Shown here one piece after another: positions 54,332-64,000 of a stretch of 64,000 bases of DNA. The DNA is from JACXTP01 sp963827905 (GTDB lineage Archaea; Thermoplasmatota; Thermoplasmata; Methanomassiliicoccales; UBA472), in assembly GCA_963827905.1 (NCBI GenBank), contig CAWHCB010000011.1, positions 189,103 through 253,102 on the forward strand, written 5' to 3'. The position numbers and the translations under genes are program-made. Numbering within the stretch: position 1 is the first letter of the stretch; each line of letters begins with the position of its first letter. The notes under the pieces are model-generated. The model saw only the letters and a program-made list of their open reading frames with translations. It was not told the DNA's origin and ran no database searches.

Positions 54332-54626
54332 TCAGGGATGCTTGGCCTGCAATTGTTTGGTGCTACCGCCGATGCAATAGTACTGATGTTTCAGGTTGTT
54401 CTCATGGGCGATCCGGCAGGCGTGGCAGACGCACTTCCGGTTCACTCGTATGCAAGCGCTCTTGCTCGTGAAGCAGAACAACCGCTCATCCTTCACAGTG
54501 GCGCATTGCACATAGGTGGGACAGCTAGGGCAATCGCACTTGGCCCTCATGGCCTCCATCTTCAGATCGACGTCGGCAGGCTCCAGTGTTCGACGTTGAT
54601 TCGACGGTCTTCTCAGGATCGTTCAT
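54332..54626 (-). CDS. DUF2769 cysteine-rich protein (copy 3, probable frameshift)
   Basis: The clear part is 75 residues (54332-54559), with CDCPSCPTYVQC, LFCFTSKSAC and KCVCHACRI, ending QYYCIGGSTKQL. An upstream ATG at 54626 begins MNDPEKTVES and joins after one indel near 54580 (LEPADVDLKMEAMR), giving the usual length of about 97. It diverges from the other two copies mainly in the third cysteine group. Confidence 0.75.
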
Positions 54627-54898
54627 ATTCGTTACTCCCTAGGTCGTCCTTGCTTAATAACTATGTTAAAAACCGCCCTCACATCATCATGACAGGCCCG
54701 ATGCCTATCTCCCATCTTTATTTTCAATGATGATAATTCAAAATGCTGGTTGGGATTTAAGATGTCCAATATGGGTCAGTCCTCTTGTCGCCCCTATCAT
54801 GAATTATCACACATGATAAAATATTCGACCCGGGTTGGAATCCAAAAAGGAAGCTCTTGGGATCAATGATGGGATACGAGTGAAAAGGCGGAACGTGC

Positions 54899-55357
54899 TC
54901 AGACCAAGATCAGGACCACGCCCTCTTCCTCGGCGAAGATGTTGGCGAAGGTCTCCTCCAGCTCGCTCAGCACCTCGGGGTGGTCAAGACCGGCGAGGAT
55001 GCCAATGCAGCAATCGTACTGGTCGTTGATCCAGACCATGCGGCCGAGCAGCTCGAAGATGTCCCGGTCGGAATGGTAGCGCACCAACTCTATGGGGTAT
55101 TTGGCCTGTACGAGTATGGAAGGGATGCAACCGGTCTTGGCCTTGAGATCGTTCTCGTTGAGGTGCTTGGTGAGCCGATAGACCAGCTCGTTCCTGGTGG
55201 GGTTGGAGCTGATGTAGTTCCATGCATAGATGGTATCTGTCAGCGAGTCGAGCGAGGCCTTCCGCTGCTTCGTTGCCGGCTTCTTGGTCTTGTCCTTGCC
55301 GTTGATGGCAAGATCGCTGTATGCCGTGAAGATCTCGTTCTTGGCGACATCTAACAT
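54899..55357 (-). CDS. Hypothetical protein of 152 residues
   Basis: A soluble protein with a conserved-looking helical start (VAKNEIFTAYSDLAINGKDK), a Lys-rich loop, then an alpha/beta part (PSILVQAKYPIELVRYHSDR, DIFELLGRMVWINDQYDCCI) and an acidic tail. A TATA box (TATATAAACG, minus, about 55391-55400) and a ribosome site AGGTAGGTGAG support expression. I do not recognise the family. Confidence 0.65.
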   Translation of the reverse strand: MLDVAKNEIFTAYSDLAINGKDKTKKPATKQRKASLDSLTDTIYAWNYISSNPTRNELVYRLTKHLNENDLKAKTGCIPSILVQAKYPIELVRYHSDRDIFELLGRMVWINDQYDCCIGILAGLDHPEVLSELEETFANIFAEEEGVVLILV

Positions 55358-55544
55358 GTTCGCTCACCTACCTAGGAGGTTGATTTTGCCGTTTATATAC
55401 CTAGTCTCGAGATTATCAAAACGGATTTCATTATCTGGATATATAATTGAGAATCAGGATTGTTATGGTATATTGCTGAGTCGGTGTCAGAGATAGGGAT
55501 ATTATGGCAAACGACCATAGTGAATGTTCAGTCACGAAAACGGC

Positions 55545-56545
55545 ATGGTGGCTAGGTTGGACGATCAGACTACGATTGACTTGAAGAAGGGATCAGAGCG
55601 AGCTTGACATTGAGCTATTGAAGAACTTCACCTTCATGACCTTCCAGGCCTTGCTGGATGTAGCCGGTCCCATCCTCACTAGGGAGCTGAGCCGCAATTA
55701 TTTCAAGAACCATGGAGAGGCAGGTGCATTGAACATGCAGAAACGGCTTGGTGCACCCTCGGACCTTCCCGGAGCTTTCCAAATGGGTAAGCTGGTCCTT
55801 CTATGGCAGCGACGGGATTTTGTCAAGACGGTCCATCCAGACATCATCTATTGGCAAAATACAAGATGTCTTTTCGAACAAGCCCCACCGGAGTTCTGTC
55901 AATTATTTGAGAACGTGGCCACCCCGGCGGCGAACAAGGTCATCTGCCCGGATTATGAATATGTCTGCGACAAAATGGTCACTCAGGGGGATCCTGTTTG
56001 TTCAGGTAGGGGATTTCGTCAAGCCCGGCAATCCTTACTATGGTCATTTGGACCAATTGCCTGAGCTCGAACTGCCGAACATATCGAAGGAGGAGGTCGA
56101 TTTCTGGACCATCCAGGTCTTGGGGGAGGAATGGGTCTTCTGCACCAAGGCCCTCTTGGACTACGACGAGGCGGAGAAGGCCATCGCCCTTCTCTATCAG
56201 CGACTGGAGCGATACGGTCGCCTCAAAGCCCTGGAGCTTAAGAAAGAGTTCGCAGCCGCTGAAAGTGATCTTGCGATCGGGAGCGTGATGGAGGGGTTGA
56301 ACGCTCTATTCCACCAGGTCGGCGTGATCAAGTGCAGCACACCTCAATATTTGGAGAAGGAGATATCCGAATGTCCTTTTAGCAACGCCCCCAAGGAGAT
56401 GTGCCGCCAGTTCGAGGCTTTTAGCAAAGGCATCTGCGAGGGGATCGACCCCAGTTGGGAGGTTGTGCACACCGAGGCGATGTGCGATGGGGATGACCGA
56501 TGCCTGAGGGTTATTCGCAAAAGAGCAAAGGGCCTAAGGGATTGA
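55545..56545 (+). CDS. Tandem 4VR/ATC-hydrolase-like cysteine-motif protein (two frameshifts)
   Basis: About 330 residues made of two related domains. Each ends in a similar motif: APPEFCQLFENVATPAANKV then MVTQGDPVC in the first, and APKEMCRQFEAFSKGICEGI then AMCDGDDRC in the second. This resembles the C-terminal part of 4-vinyl-reductase (4VR) and ATC-hydrolase-like domains that bind small organic ligands. Indels near 55600 and 56003 split it. ATG 55545 leads through VARLDDQTTIDLKKGSE into the first domain. A ligand-sensing or hydrolase role is possible. Confidence 0.6.
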
Positions 56546-56660
56546 GATTTAAGAAATGGGTCGAATATTATTCTCCAAGACCTATTAATGATATTCAGCG
56601 CCGAACCATTATAAAATCATCGATCCTAGTTCCAATGCCCAAGGGGGTCGCAGTTCGGCC

Positions 56661-58549
56661 ATGCGTCATGATAAGGTACGCTCCCGATTCCATCACTGGT
56701 GTTTCCTCGTCGCCCTGATATTGTTAGGCGGAGCGATATCTGGTCTGATGCCAGGAAAGGCCTTGGCCGAGAGCAGCGGCGACTTCGATTACCGTCTTAT
56801 CAACAACGGGACGGAGGTGGAGATAACCGGGTATCATGGCGCGGGCGGAGCGGTCATCGTACCATCGACCATCGCCTCCCTACCGGTCTCCTCCATCGGG
56901 GACTCCGCCTTCTATGGAGACGATGGCATCACCTCGCTGGTTGCCCCAACGAGCGTTAAGATGGTGGGGTGGTCGGCCTTCTTCCATTGCTCCTCGCTGA
57001 GCTCCGTCGCCATGCCCGGGGCGCTTTCGATAGGGGCCGATGCCTTCGGGGACTGCGCCGCACTGAGCTCGGTGCCGTTAGGCACTGGTCTCATCTCCAT
57101 TGGTGACGGTGCCTTCCGTTCCTGCCCCTCCCTCACATCCATCTCCATCCCTGCCAGCGTGACCTCCATTGGGGAGATGACCTTCTCCGATTGCGGCTCG
57201 CTGACATCCATCTCCGTGGCGTCAGGGAACCCTCAGTACTCCAGTGTACGGCGGGGTGCTCTACGACAAGGAAGCAACTGTGATGGTCCGTTGTCCCGGC
57301 GGACGTTCCGGGACGATCACGATCCCGGACACGACCTCGACGGTGCGGCCGCAGGCATTGGCCGGATGCCATCTCCTCACCTCCATCGTGGTCGGCCCGG
57401 CCAATCCCTGGTATTCGAGCCTGGACGGCGTCCTATACGAAAAGGACATGGGCACATTGGTCCGCTGTCCCGGCGGCAAGGTCGGCCAGTTCACCGTTCC
57501 GGAAGGTGTCAACGAAATCCTTGCCGATGCCTTCGCCGGCTGCCGTCTGACCTCGTTGGGACTGCCGGAAAGCGTGACCAGCATCGGTGCAATCGGCGTT
57601 CTCCCTCTGCACCGATCTGACCTCGGTAGAACTACCCGCCCTGTCATCATCGATACCGGACTGGGCCTTCTACGGGTGCACCGGCCTTACTTCCATCCAG
57701 GTCCCGTCCTCCGTTGCCTCCATCGGCCAGTACGCCTTCTCCGGATGCTCTGGCCTGGAGTGGATGCGTTTCCTGGGGGACGCACCGTCCTGTGGCGAGG
57801 GGTGGGTCGAAGGTCACGGCCCGAACCTTACCGTGCGCTATTACCTGGGCGCATCCGGGTTCACCATGCCTTTCTGGCAGGGGGTCAGTGCCATCGGCAC
57901 GCCCCCGCCCCAGGTGCCTGGCGCTCCCACAGACCTCGCCGCCAACATACTCTCCGACCGGGTCATGCTGGCCTGGAAGGAACCCACAGGTCCCGTGACG
58001 GATTACCGGATCTATCGCGGTCCTGAGGTCGGATCTTTGGTGCCCATAGGCGAAAGCCAAACCCCCTCCTACCTCGACGATGAGGTGGAACGGGGGCAGA
58101 CCTATTGTTATGCCATCATCGCCAGGAACGACGTGGGCGAGAGCAGCATGAGCCCAACGGTTAACGTCACCGTTCCCTTGCTCCCGGTCCAGGTCACGGG
58201 CAGGGTGGTGGACGGGGACGGGGAAGGAGTGGAAGGCATCAACATCACATTAGGAGGCTCAGTGGTCCGGACGGATAGGGACGGCCGTTTCCTATTCACA
58301 ACGACCTCGGGCAACCACACCCTGAGCCTTTCCGGCCAAGGGATAGAGGGGTGCAACATCACCTTCACGGCGGAAGGGTCGGACCAAGACCTTGGGGCGA
58401 TAACCGTGCGGTCGATCCAGGATCCGACCGACGAGAGCGAGGACCCTTTGGCGATGTACATGATGCTAGGAGCGGCCACGGTGCTTCTGGCGACGCTGTC
58501 CTTGCTCCTTCTCTACTTCATCAAGAGGAGAGCGGGACGCAGGCACTGA
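56661..58549 (+). CDS. BspA-like leucine-rich-repeat surface protein, second copy (two frameshifts)
   Basis: About 629 residues, with the same plan as the gene at 46193: signal peptide, LRR_5 repeats (VSSIGDSAFYGDDGITSLVA, VTSIGEMTFSDCGSLTSISV), a tyrosine-rich insert repeated twice (GVLYDKEATVMVRCPGGRSG and GVLYEKDMGTLVRCPGGKVG), a fibronectin-like domain (PGAPTDLAANILSDRVMLAW), a carboxypeptidase-regulatory-like domain (VTGRVVDGDGEGVEGINITL), and a C-terminal anchor. Frames change near 57240 and 57590. It is probably a surface adhesin. Confidence 0.86.
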
Positions 58550-58599
58550 TCGCTCGCCTGAGAAAGGATTATCGACCATGTGGCCTATGGCTGCCGGTC

Positions 58600-59284
58600 A
58601 TGTACTTCAACCTCAAGCGACCGTACGACTACCTCTATCCCCACGAGCGGCTGATAGAGCTGATCTACGGGCTGGTCATCGCCTTGGCCATCACCAACTC
58701 GGTGCGCTTGGTCGGTCAATCCGGCACGGTCGACGTCAATCTCATGGCGGAGACGGCGCTGGGGGCGGGCATCGCCTGGGGCATCATCGACGCCTTGCTC
58801 TACCTGGTGGTGATCGTCTACGAGAGGAACCGGTACATCCATGTCGCCGACGACCTGCAGAACAGCAAGGACGAGAAGGCGGCCTTGGGCATAATCCAGG
58901 AGGACCTGGAGGACTCCATCATCGGGACATTGGACGCCGAGGACCAGGAGCGCATCTACAAGGACGTGCTGGGAGCGCAGCGCCGCGTCGGGTACGCCGA
59001 CAAGGCCAGGGGCGTCAGCTCCTTGGGCAGGGAGGACTATCTGGGGGCATTCCAGGTCTTCCTCGCCATGCTGGTGGCCACCCTGGTGGTGGTGGTGCCG
59101 TTGTACGTGGTCGAACCGCCCCATGTGGCGGTCATCGTCTCCAATCTGGTGGCGCTCGTCAGCCTTGTTCGTGGTCGGCTACCTCTGGGCCAGGCACACC
59201 CGGATCAACAAGGTCAAGTTCGGGCTGCTGCTGGCGGTCATGGGGGCGGGCATAGTGGTGATCACCTTCTTCCTGGGTGGATGA
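58600..59284 (+). CDS. VIT1/CCC1-like membrane transporter (one frameshift)
   Basis: About 228 residues. A short start, LKRPYDYLYPHERLIELIYG, leads to a first helix pair, then a charged loop rich in Glu/Asp (EKAALGIIQEDLEDSIIGTL, EDQERIYKDVLGAQRR), then three more helices (FQVFLAMLVATLVVVVPLYV). The layout, with an acidic loop between helices 2 and 3, is like VIT/CCC1 iron or manganese transporters, although the identity is not certain. An indel near 59165 joins GYLWARHTRINKVKFG, and the stop is at 59282-59284. Confidence 0.65.
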
Positions 59285-60619
59285 GGAGCTTTTCATCAGG
59301 ATATACCAAGATGAGCGAGCGAGCCGCACGAGATGCGGACCGGAGTCGATGCTAATGCATCGCGATCGACGACGCATGAAGGGAGGAGAGAGGGGCGGGA
59401 GAGAAGGAATGATGACGACGCGACTGGAAGGGATGAGAATATGCAGGGACGCGAATGAATGAATGCCGCGAGAGGCGAAAAGAGCACTGCGAGAGAGATA
59501 GGCAGCGGATACGGAGATCAGGATGATGGGCGTGTGTGACAGAGCGACAAGGCCGCGTGTAGTATATATCAGAGAACTGGACGACAACGATCTCTGGTGA
59601 TCGATGGGAGATCGAATGACGAACACTGGGAATAATGAGAAATAATTCAGATCTCAGTCACGGATCTATCGGCATCCTCGGACGATGTCGATGTCGACCC
59701 CTCGATCGTGTTCCTGCGCTGAGTTGTAATACTCGAATGGTGACCAAGGGACGTTGGTCCCAACGACCAACCTCCCCGGTCTTGATGGTGTCAGGGCCGT
59801 CGGTCGATAATCGATGCCTGCGATCTGGGCATCAGCGGGACGATATACCAGCTTATCGTGTAATTGACCCTGGCCGCAGCCATCCTATAGCGAAATTGTC
59901 ACCGGGCACCAAGACCTGGCTTAGGCGGTCATTCACCTACGTGCGTCGATGCTCGGCTCGACCACGACGTCCACCGATCCTTGTCGACGTTGCTTTCCGA
60001 GATGGAGGTGATGGTGATGGTGAAATTCCCGGGGGATGTCCTCAGGTAGGAGATGGAGCCGGTCGGAGATCGGTGCGGACAGGGTCACCATGGCCTCATT
60101 GAGGACGGACCCGCCCCGAGGTCGTTATAGGCACTGACGATGAGTAGTAGGTGAGGATCGCGACGAGTCTGGTGATTCGCTCACGCACATCGATCATCGG
60201 CTCGGGACGTAGGAACCGGAGTGTTCGACTATAGATCTGATACCGGTTATCGACGACGTTCGTCGGGGTATCAAGATAGGTCGATGTCGTGGTTCACAGT
60301 GGCTGTAAGACGGTCGGTGCCGGGCGCTGCCCTATCATCTCTTCATCGTTCTGAAACAAGACACATGCCGCCGATCACGATGATCACCACCGCGACGCTA
60401 AGGCTATCACGAGACTCTTCATCTCTCACTATGACTGTAAATATCACATCGGGAAAACAATATTAACATGTGTAGGGGCCGGCATCCGGATGAATATCGA
60501 AGAGCGGGGAAATCACCATTAAATAATCCGCTTGGCCATTCAACGCCAGTTCGAAATTGTCGGGGGGAGACGCACACGTCGCACCAGGTCATCATCTCAT
60601 CCCTTGGGGGTGAGGCTCT
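59285..60619. other. 1.3 kb stretch without a readable gene
   Basis: All six frames are broken every few dozen bases, yet the composition is not AT-rich as in the other gaps. The part 59290-59480 is purine-rich (many GGAGAG and GACG motifs). From 59640 to 60440 the minus strand gives short protein-like pieces in changing frames (see the next entry). No tRNA, repeat array or mobile element was recognised. Consistent with locally poor sequence quality or a decayed locus. Confidence 0.5.
59640..60440 (-). pseudogene. Broken secreted or pilin-like gene
   Basis: On the minus strand a hydrophobic segment SLSVAVVIIVIGGMCLVSE is followed, in switching frames, by pieces that read like a beta-rich secreted domain: VTLSAPIS, ISYLRTSPGNFTITITSISE, LVPGDNFAI and VNYTISWYIVPL. 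This resembles small archaeal surface or pilin-like proteins. At least eight indels would be needed, so it is either a true pseudogene or badly read sequence. The boundaries are approximate. Confidence 0.3.
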
Positions 60620-62453
60620 TTGAGAAAGGCAGCGGCGTTGCTCTTCTTCATTTCGCTATCATTGCTCATGCTCATGCCCGATTTGATGGCGCAGGGTTCC
60701 CCAGCCGAGGAAGGGACCTTCGTGGAGGCGATAGATGGATATCCCCCGTCATTGGACCCGGCGGTGCCCATCTACCCCTATCCCCAAGAGGTCGTCCAGA
60801 ACGTCTACGAGACGCTGGTATGGTACAATGGGCCGAGCGCTACGGTGCTAAGGCCCATGCTCGCAGTCCAGGTGCCGAGCGTGGAGAACGGAGGCATCAG
60901 CGTCGATGGCAGGACCTATGTCTACGAACTGCGCGACGATGTCCGATTCCACAACGGTGACCAACTGACCGCCGCGGACGTGGTCTATTCGATCGAGCGC
61001 TCTGTTGGTCATCAACGATCATTCTGGAAGAGCAGAGAACATCGGCCCGTTGCTCATCCCCGGTTATGAGGAGATGGCATACGTACAATGAGACCGATCT
61101 GTGCCAAGGCCATCTGGGCGAACGGACCGCTCACCGTGCAGTTCAACCTCACCCGGCCCTGCCCCTACTTCAACCAGATCATGGCCACCCCCGCCGCTTC
61201 GATCGTCTCGAAGCGCTTCGTGGAGGAGAATGGCGGGACCGTGGCAGGGATGCCTAACCCATACCTGCAGAACCACACCTGCGGCACCGGTCCATATCAG
61301 CTCTCCCAGTTCCGACCGGGCGAGTACGTCGCCCTGGACCGCTTCGATGCCTACTGGGGCAAGCGGGCGGAGATCGCCCGGGTCAACATCACCCACGTGG
61401 ATGATGTCACCGACCGCCTGAACATGATCAACAGCGGCGCGGCGGACTCGGCGCAGATACCGCGGGAGTGGGAGGCGGAGCTGAGCGCCAACGATCAGGT
61501 GAGGGTGGTCAAGGGGGACCCCACCTTCGACATCCACCTGCTCGGCCTGAACCAGGACATGAACCTGAGCGCCAACCCGGCCAACGGGACGGACACCATA
61601 CCTTCCGACTTCTTCGCCGACCGCGAGGTGCGCTTGGCGTTCGCATATGCCTACAACCTGCAGTCATCCATCGATGAGCTGTACCAGGACGGCGTGGTGC
61701 CGCTGAACGGCATCATCCCCCGGGGGATGGCCTACTATGACGCCTCGATCCCGTACCAGTCGTTCAACCTGTTCGACGCGGCCGAGCACCTGAACCGGGC
61801 GGAGACCGGCGATGGCGACACCTGGGGCGATAGAGGGTTCCGCATCACGCTCTACTATATCGCCGAGAACCCCTGCGCACCGACCAGTACGCCTGCACCC
61901 TCTAAAGGAGGGGTTGGAGGCGCTTAGCAGGCTGGACCTGGTCCAAGGGGAGATCAACGTCACCGTGATGCCACTGCAACCTGGGGAATACTTTGATATG
62001 ATGGATGCACACGCCCTGCCCATGATCTGCACGGGCTGGTGGGCGAGATTCGCGGACCCTCAGGAATACATGAGCTATTTCGTTGACAGCGAAGGGACCA
62101 TTTCTGAGATGTTCGGCATCAAGAACCTCACCCTGGACGCCATGGTCCATGAGGCGGCCGAGGAGATGAACGGGACGGTGCGATGGCAGATGTACCATGA
62201 CATCTCCATGGCGCTGCAGGAGAACTGCTATTACATCAGCGCCGTGCAGGAGACCAGCTTCCACGTGGAACGGGTCGATGTATCTGGATATTATCACAAT
62301 CCCATGCATGCCGGGCTATATTTCTCGGACCTCTCCTACGCGGAGGAGGGCAATGAGGGCGTGGACCGCACCTACGCCATCCTGGGGATATTGGGGCTGA
62401 TCGCGGTGGTCATTGTGGTCTCGGTGCTGGTGAACCGGAGACTGAAGCGATAA
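60620..62453 (+). CDS. Oligopeptide-type ABC transporter solute-binding protein, membrane-anchored (frameshifts)
   Basis: About 610 residues of the SBP_bac_5 family. A signal peptide is followed by EAIDGYPPSLDPAVPIYPYP, the family core VYELRDDVRFHNGDQLTAAD with DVVYSIERS, then GTGPYQLSQFRPGEYVALDR, VRLAFAYAYNLQS and RWQMYHDISMALQENCYYIS. It ends in a C-terminal membrane helix (ILGLIAVVIVVSVLVNRRLK), so it is tethered outside the cell. Frames break between 61000 and 61090 and near 61890. The start is TTG 60620 with a ribosome site GGGGGTGAGG. No permease genes are in the window. Confidence 0.85.
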
Positions 62454-62704
62454 GACCTCTGTCTTTCAGCAGATCCTTCGCGGACCGGACCGCATCGAAG
62501 GGCATCGGTCTAGCGCGCCGAGGCATCCATTCCCGCCTCGTGTTCTGACCTCGGCCCAAGGTGAAAACAATTGGCACGATCGTACAATTTTTGCCCAAGC
62601 TCATTCTTTTTTTCCATGATTTTTACGGGCGTAAATTAGCTTTAAATATTGCACTGATTAATGAAACATCAACGGGTTAAAATCCGGGGAAATGGGGAAG
62701 AGAG

Positions 62705-64000
62705 ATGTTCGAGAGATCTCATGTTGCACCAGTGGTAACCAGGTCGGCGCTCGTCGGAGCGGTGGGCCTGTTGACGCTTGTATTGTTGATGTTCTTGTTC
62801 AGCGGGGGAGCGCAGGCCGCAGGGACGGCCACCATCCATCCGCTCTCCACCTATACGATCGACGATGACGGGGATGGTATGAACGAGTACCTCGTCGTCC
62901 GCGAAGGGGTGCAGGTGGACCGGGAGGCGGAGTTCCATGCCTCCGTCGAGGTGTTCTCTGACGGGGCGTCGATCACGACCGCATCGCTGGACGTGTGGCT
63001 CAGTCCTTACTAGTAACAGCTTCGAGGTGCGGGTGCCGGGCAACGCCCTGATGGGCATCGATAGCGCCAGCGAGCTCACGGTCACCGTCACATTGATGGA
63101 TGACGCCTTCCAGCCACTTGCGGATGAGACCCATGCATTACCTGGCGTCACGGAAGGCGGTGTTCGAGGCGCCCGCTTCACATATCGACCGCCCCGAGCG
63201 AGACTGCGGTGGACGCCAACGGCGATGGGACCTTTGAATGCATCGCGGTGGACCTGACGGTCTCCTCCGATTGCAACCAGAGCTATTGGGTGCGGGGGAC
63301 GCTCAGTGACGCCTCCGGTGGAAAGGTCCTCTCCACCACATTCTACCAGTTCGTCGCTTCCGGGAGCGAGCAAACATTCACGCTGCGTTTCGTCGGGCCG
63401 AACATCACGGCACTGGCGAATGATGGTCCATATGCGGTCGACCTCGAGCTCTGCGACCAGGACGGGAACGTCATTGAATCCGCCTCGTTGTCCACCTCGC
63501 CTTACGCGAGGGCGCAGTTCCAAGGCTCCGCAGAACTAGGCGATGACAGGTCGGTCCTGGCCCTGGACACCGACGGCGATGGGAGCTTTGACGAGATCAA
63601 GGCCCGGACCGACCTCCAGGTCCTGGTTGCGGGCAAATACACATTAGACGTGCTTCTCTTGGACGGGACAGGAGGCACAGGTCGACCGTATCCAAGTGAA
63701 CAAGCACCTCCAGGCCGGCACCTCCAGCGTGGAAGTGGACTTCCCAGGCACCAATATCGCGAACCATGCCGAGGACGGGGTCTTCACGGTCGAATTCGCC
63801 CTCAAGGACGCTTATGGGGACCTCCTCGATAGCGGAGAAGCATCATCGGCCTCATATATGGCCGATGATTTCGAGTCCCTGCTCTACCTAATGTCGGCAT
63901 CCGCCTTCAGCGGCAGCGATGGCGATGGGGACGGCGCCTACGAGACGGTGAGCGTCGATGTGGCCTTCCATAGCACCGGGGACGAGTACTGCGACCTCTT
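62705..64000 (+). CDS. Large secreted protein with repeated D-x-DGDG domains (partial, frameshifts)
   Basis: Begins with a signal peptide (SALVGAVGLLTLVLLMFLFS, cleavage after AQA) and runs off the right edge. The mature part is a chain of beta-sandwich units, each opening with a calcium-type loop: DDDGDGMNEYLVV, DANGDGTFECIAVDL, DTDGDGSFDEIKA and DGDGDGAYETVSVDV. Units end in LSTSPYARAQF- or SASYM-type sequence. Breaks fall near 63010, 63190 and 63680. The spacing of about 130 residues suggests tandem Ig-like domains of an adhesin or S-layer-associated protein. An AT-rich TTTAAATATTG (about 62641-62651) may be its TATA box. Confidence 0.75.

Noticed and set aside
62410..62604. 64-codon minus-strand frame after the peptide-binding protein
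   Set aside because: It overlaps the 3' end of that gene, is Arg/Pro-rich and has no ribosome site.

Overview
The window looks like a chromosomal piece of a GC-rich (roughly 60% in genes) euryarchaeon, most likely a Thermoplasmatota lineage near the Methanomassiliicoccales. The reasons are a euryarchaeal archaellum operon (flaB-flaCE/D-flaF-flaG-flaH-flaI-flaJ), archaeal TATA boxes with both leaderless and Shine-Dalgarno-led genes, PRC-barrel, DUF2769 and BspA-like leucine-rich-repeat surface proteins, a monofunctional Ni-Fe CO dehydrogenase and AMP-forming acetyl-CoA synthetase. The lineage is an inference from gene content; no rRNA or tRNA gene was seen.

The sequence carries many single-base indels. 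At least 25 genes change reading frame one or more times while the protein family continues on either side. Several are repaired by removing one base from a homopolymer. I report each such gene as one locus spanning its frames and regard most breaks as assembly or read errors, not pseudogenes. Long genes such as flaI, acs, htrA and the AAA-TPR gene are intact.

Layout. 0-7.2 kb: trpE-trpG, a LysE exporter, a flavin reductase with a cobalamin adenosyltransferase, small zinc-ribbon and PRC-barrel proteins, a CoA-transferase fused to a GNAT acetyltransferase, and an amino-acid permease. 7.2-19.9 kb: a motility and sensing block, with a REC-PAS-histidine kinase, the archaellum operon behind a long structured flagellin leader, and a second PAS kinase that seems to lack its phosphoacceptor histidine. 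20-22 kb: an AT-richer RloA/RloB-like ATPase plus TOPRIM pair, probably defence. 22-27.4 kb: acetyl-CoA synthetase, PH/SHOCT protein, pirin, ASCH protein and a ComEC-like metallo-beta-lactamase. 27.5-31 kb: a divergent arsenic island (arsM-arsC-arsR against acr3-AhpD-like-unknown) with two identical palindromes placed symmetrically before the two first genes. 31-38.6 kb: a Cys-repeat secreted protein, a membrane-anchored winged-helix regulator, CO dehydrogenase, a CPA2 antiporter, envelope proteins and a CopZ-like iron-sulfur protein. 38.9-42.1 kb: an AT-rich insert with a STAND-like AAA-TPR protein and an orphan. 42.2-46 kb: a small regulator, two tiny lysine-rich peptide genes, and cobW divergent from an aquaporin across palindromic operators. 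46-64 kb: BspA-like surface proteins, HtrA, three DUF2769 proteins, a UbiA prenyltransferase with an ABC exporter, a third tiny lysine-rich peptide gene, a VIT-like transporter, a very error-rich 1.3 kb stretch, a peptide-binding protein, and a large secreted calcium-type repeat protein cut by the window end.

The least explained items are the flagellin leader, which can fold in two mutually exclusive ways, one hiding the ribosome-binding site, and the three 14-19 residue Lys/Asp-rich peptide genes.
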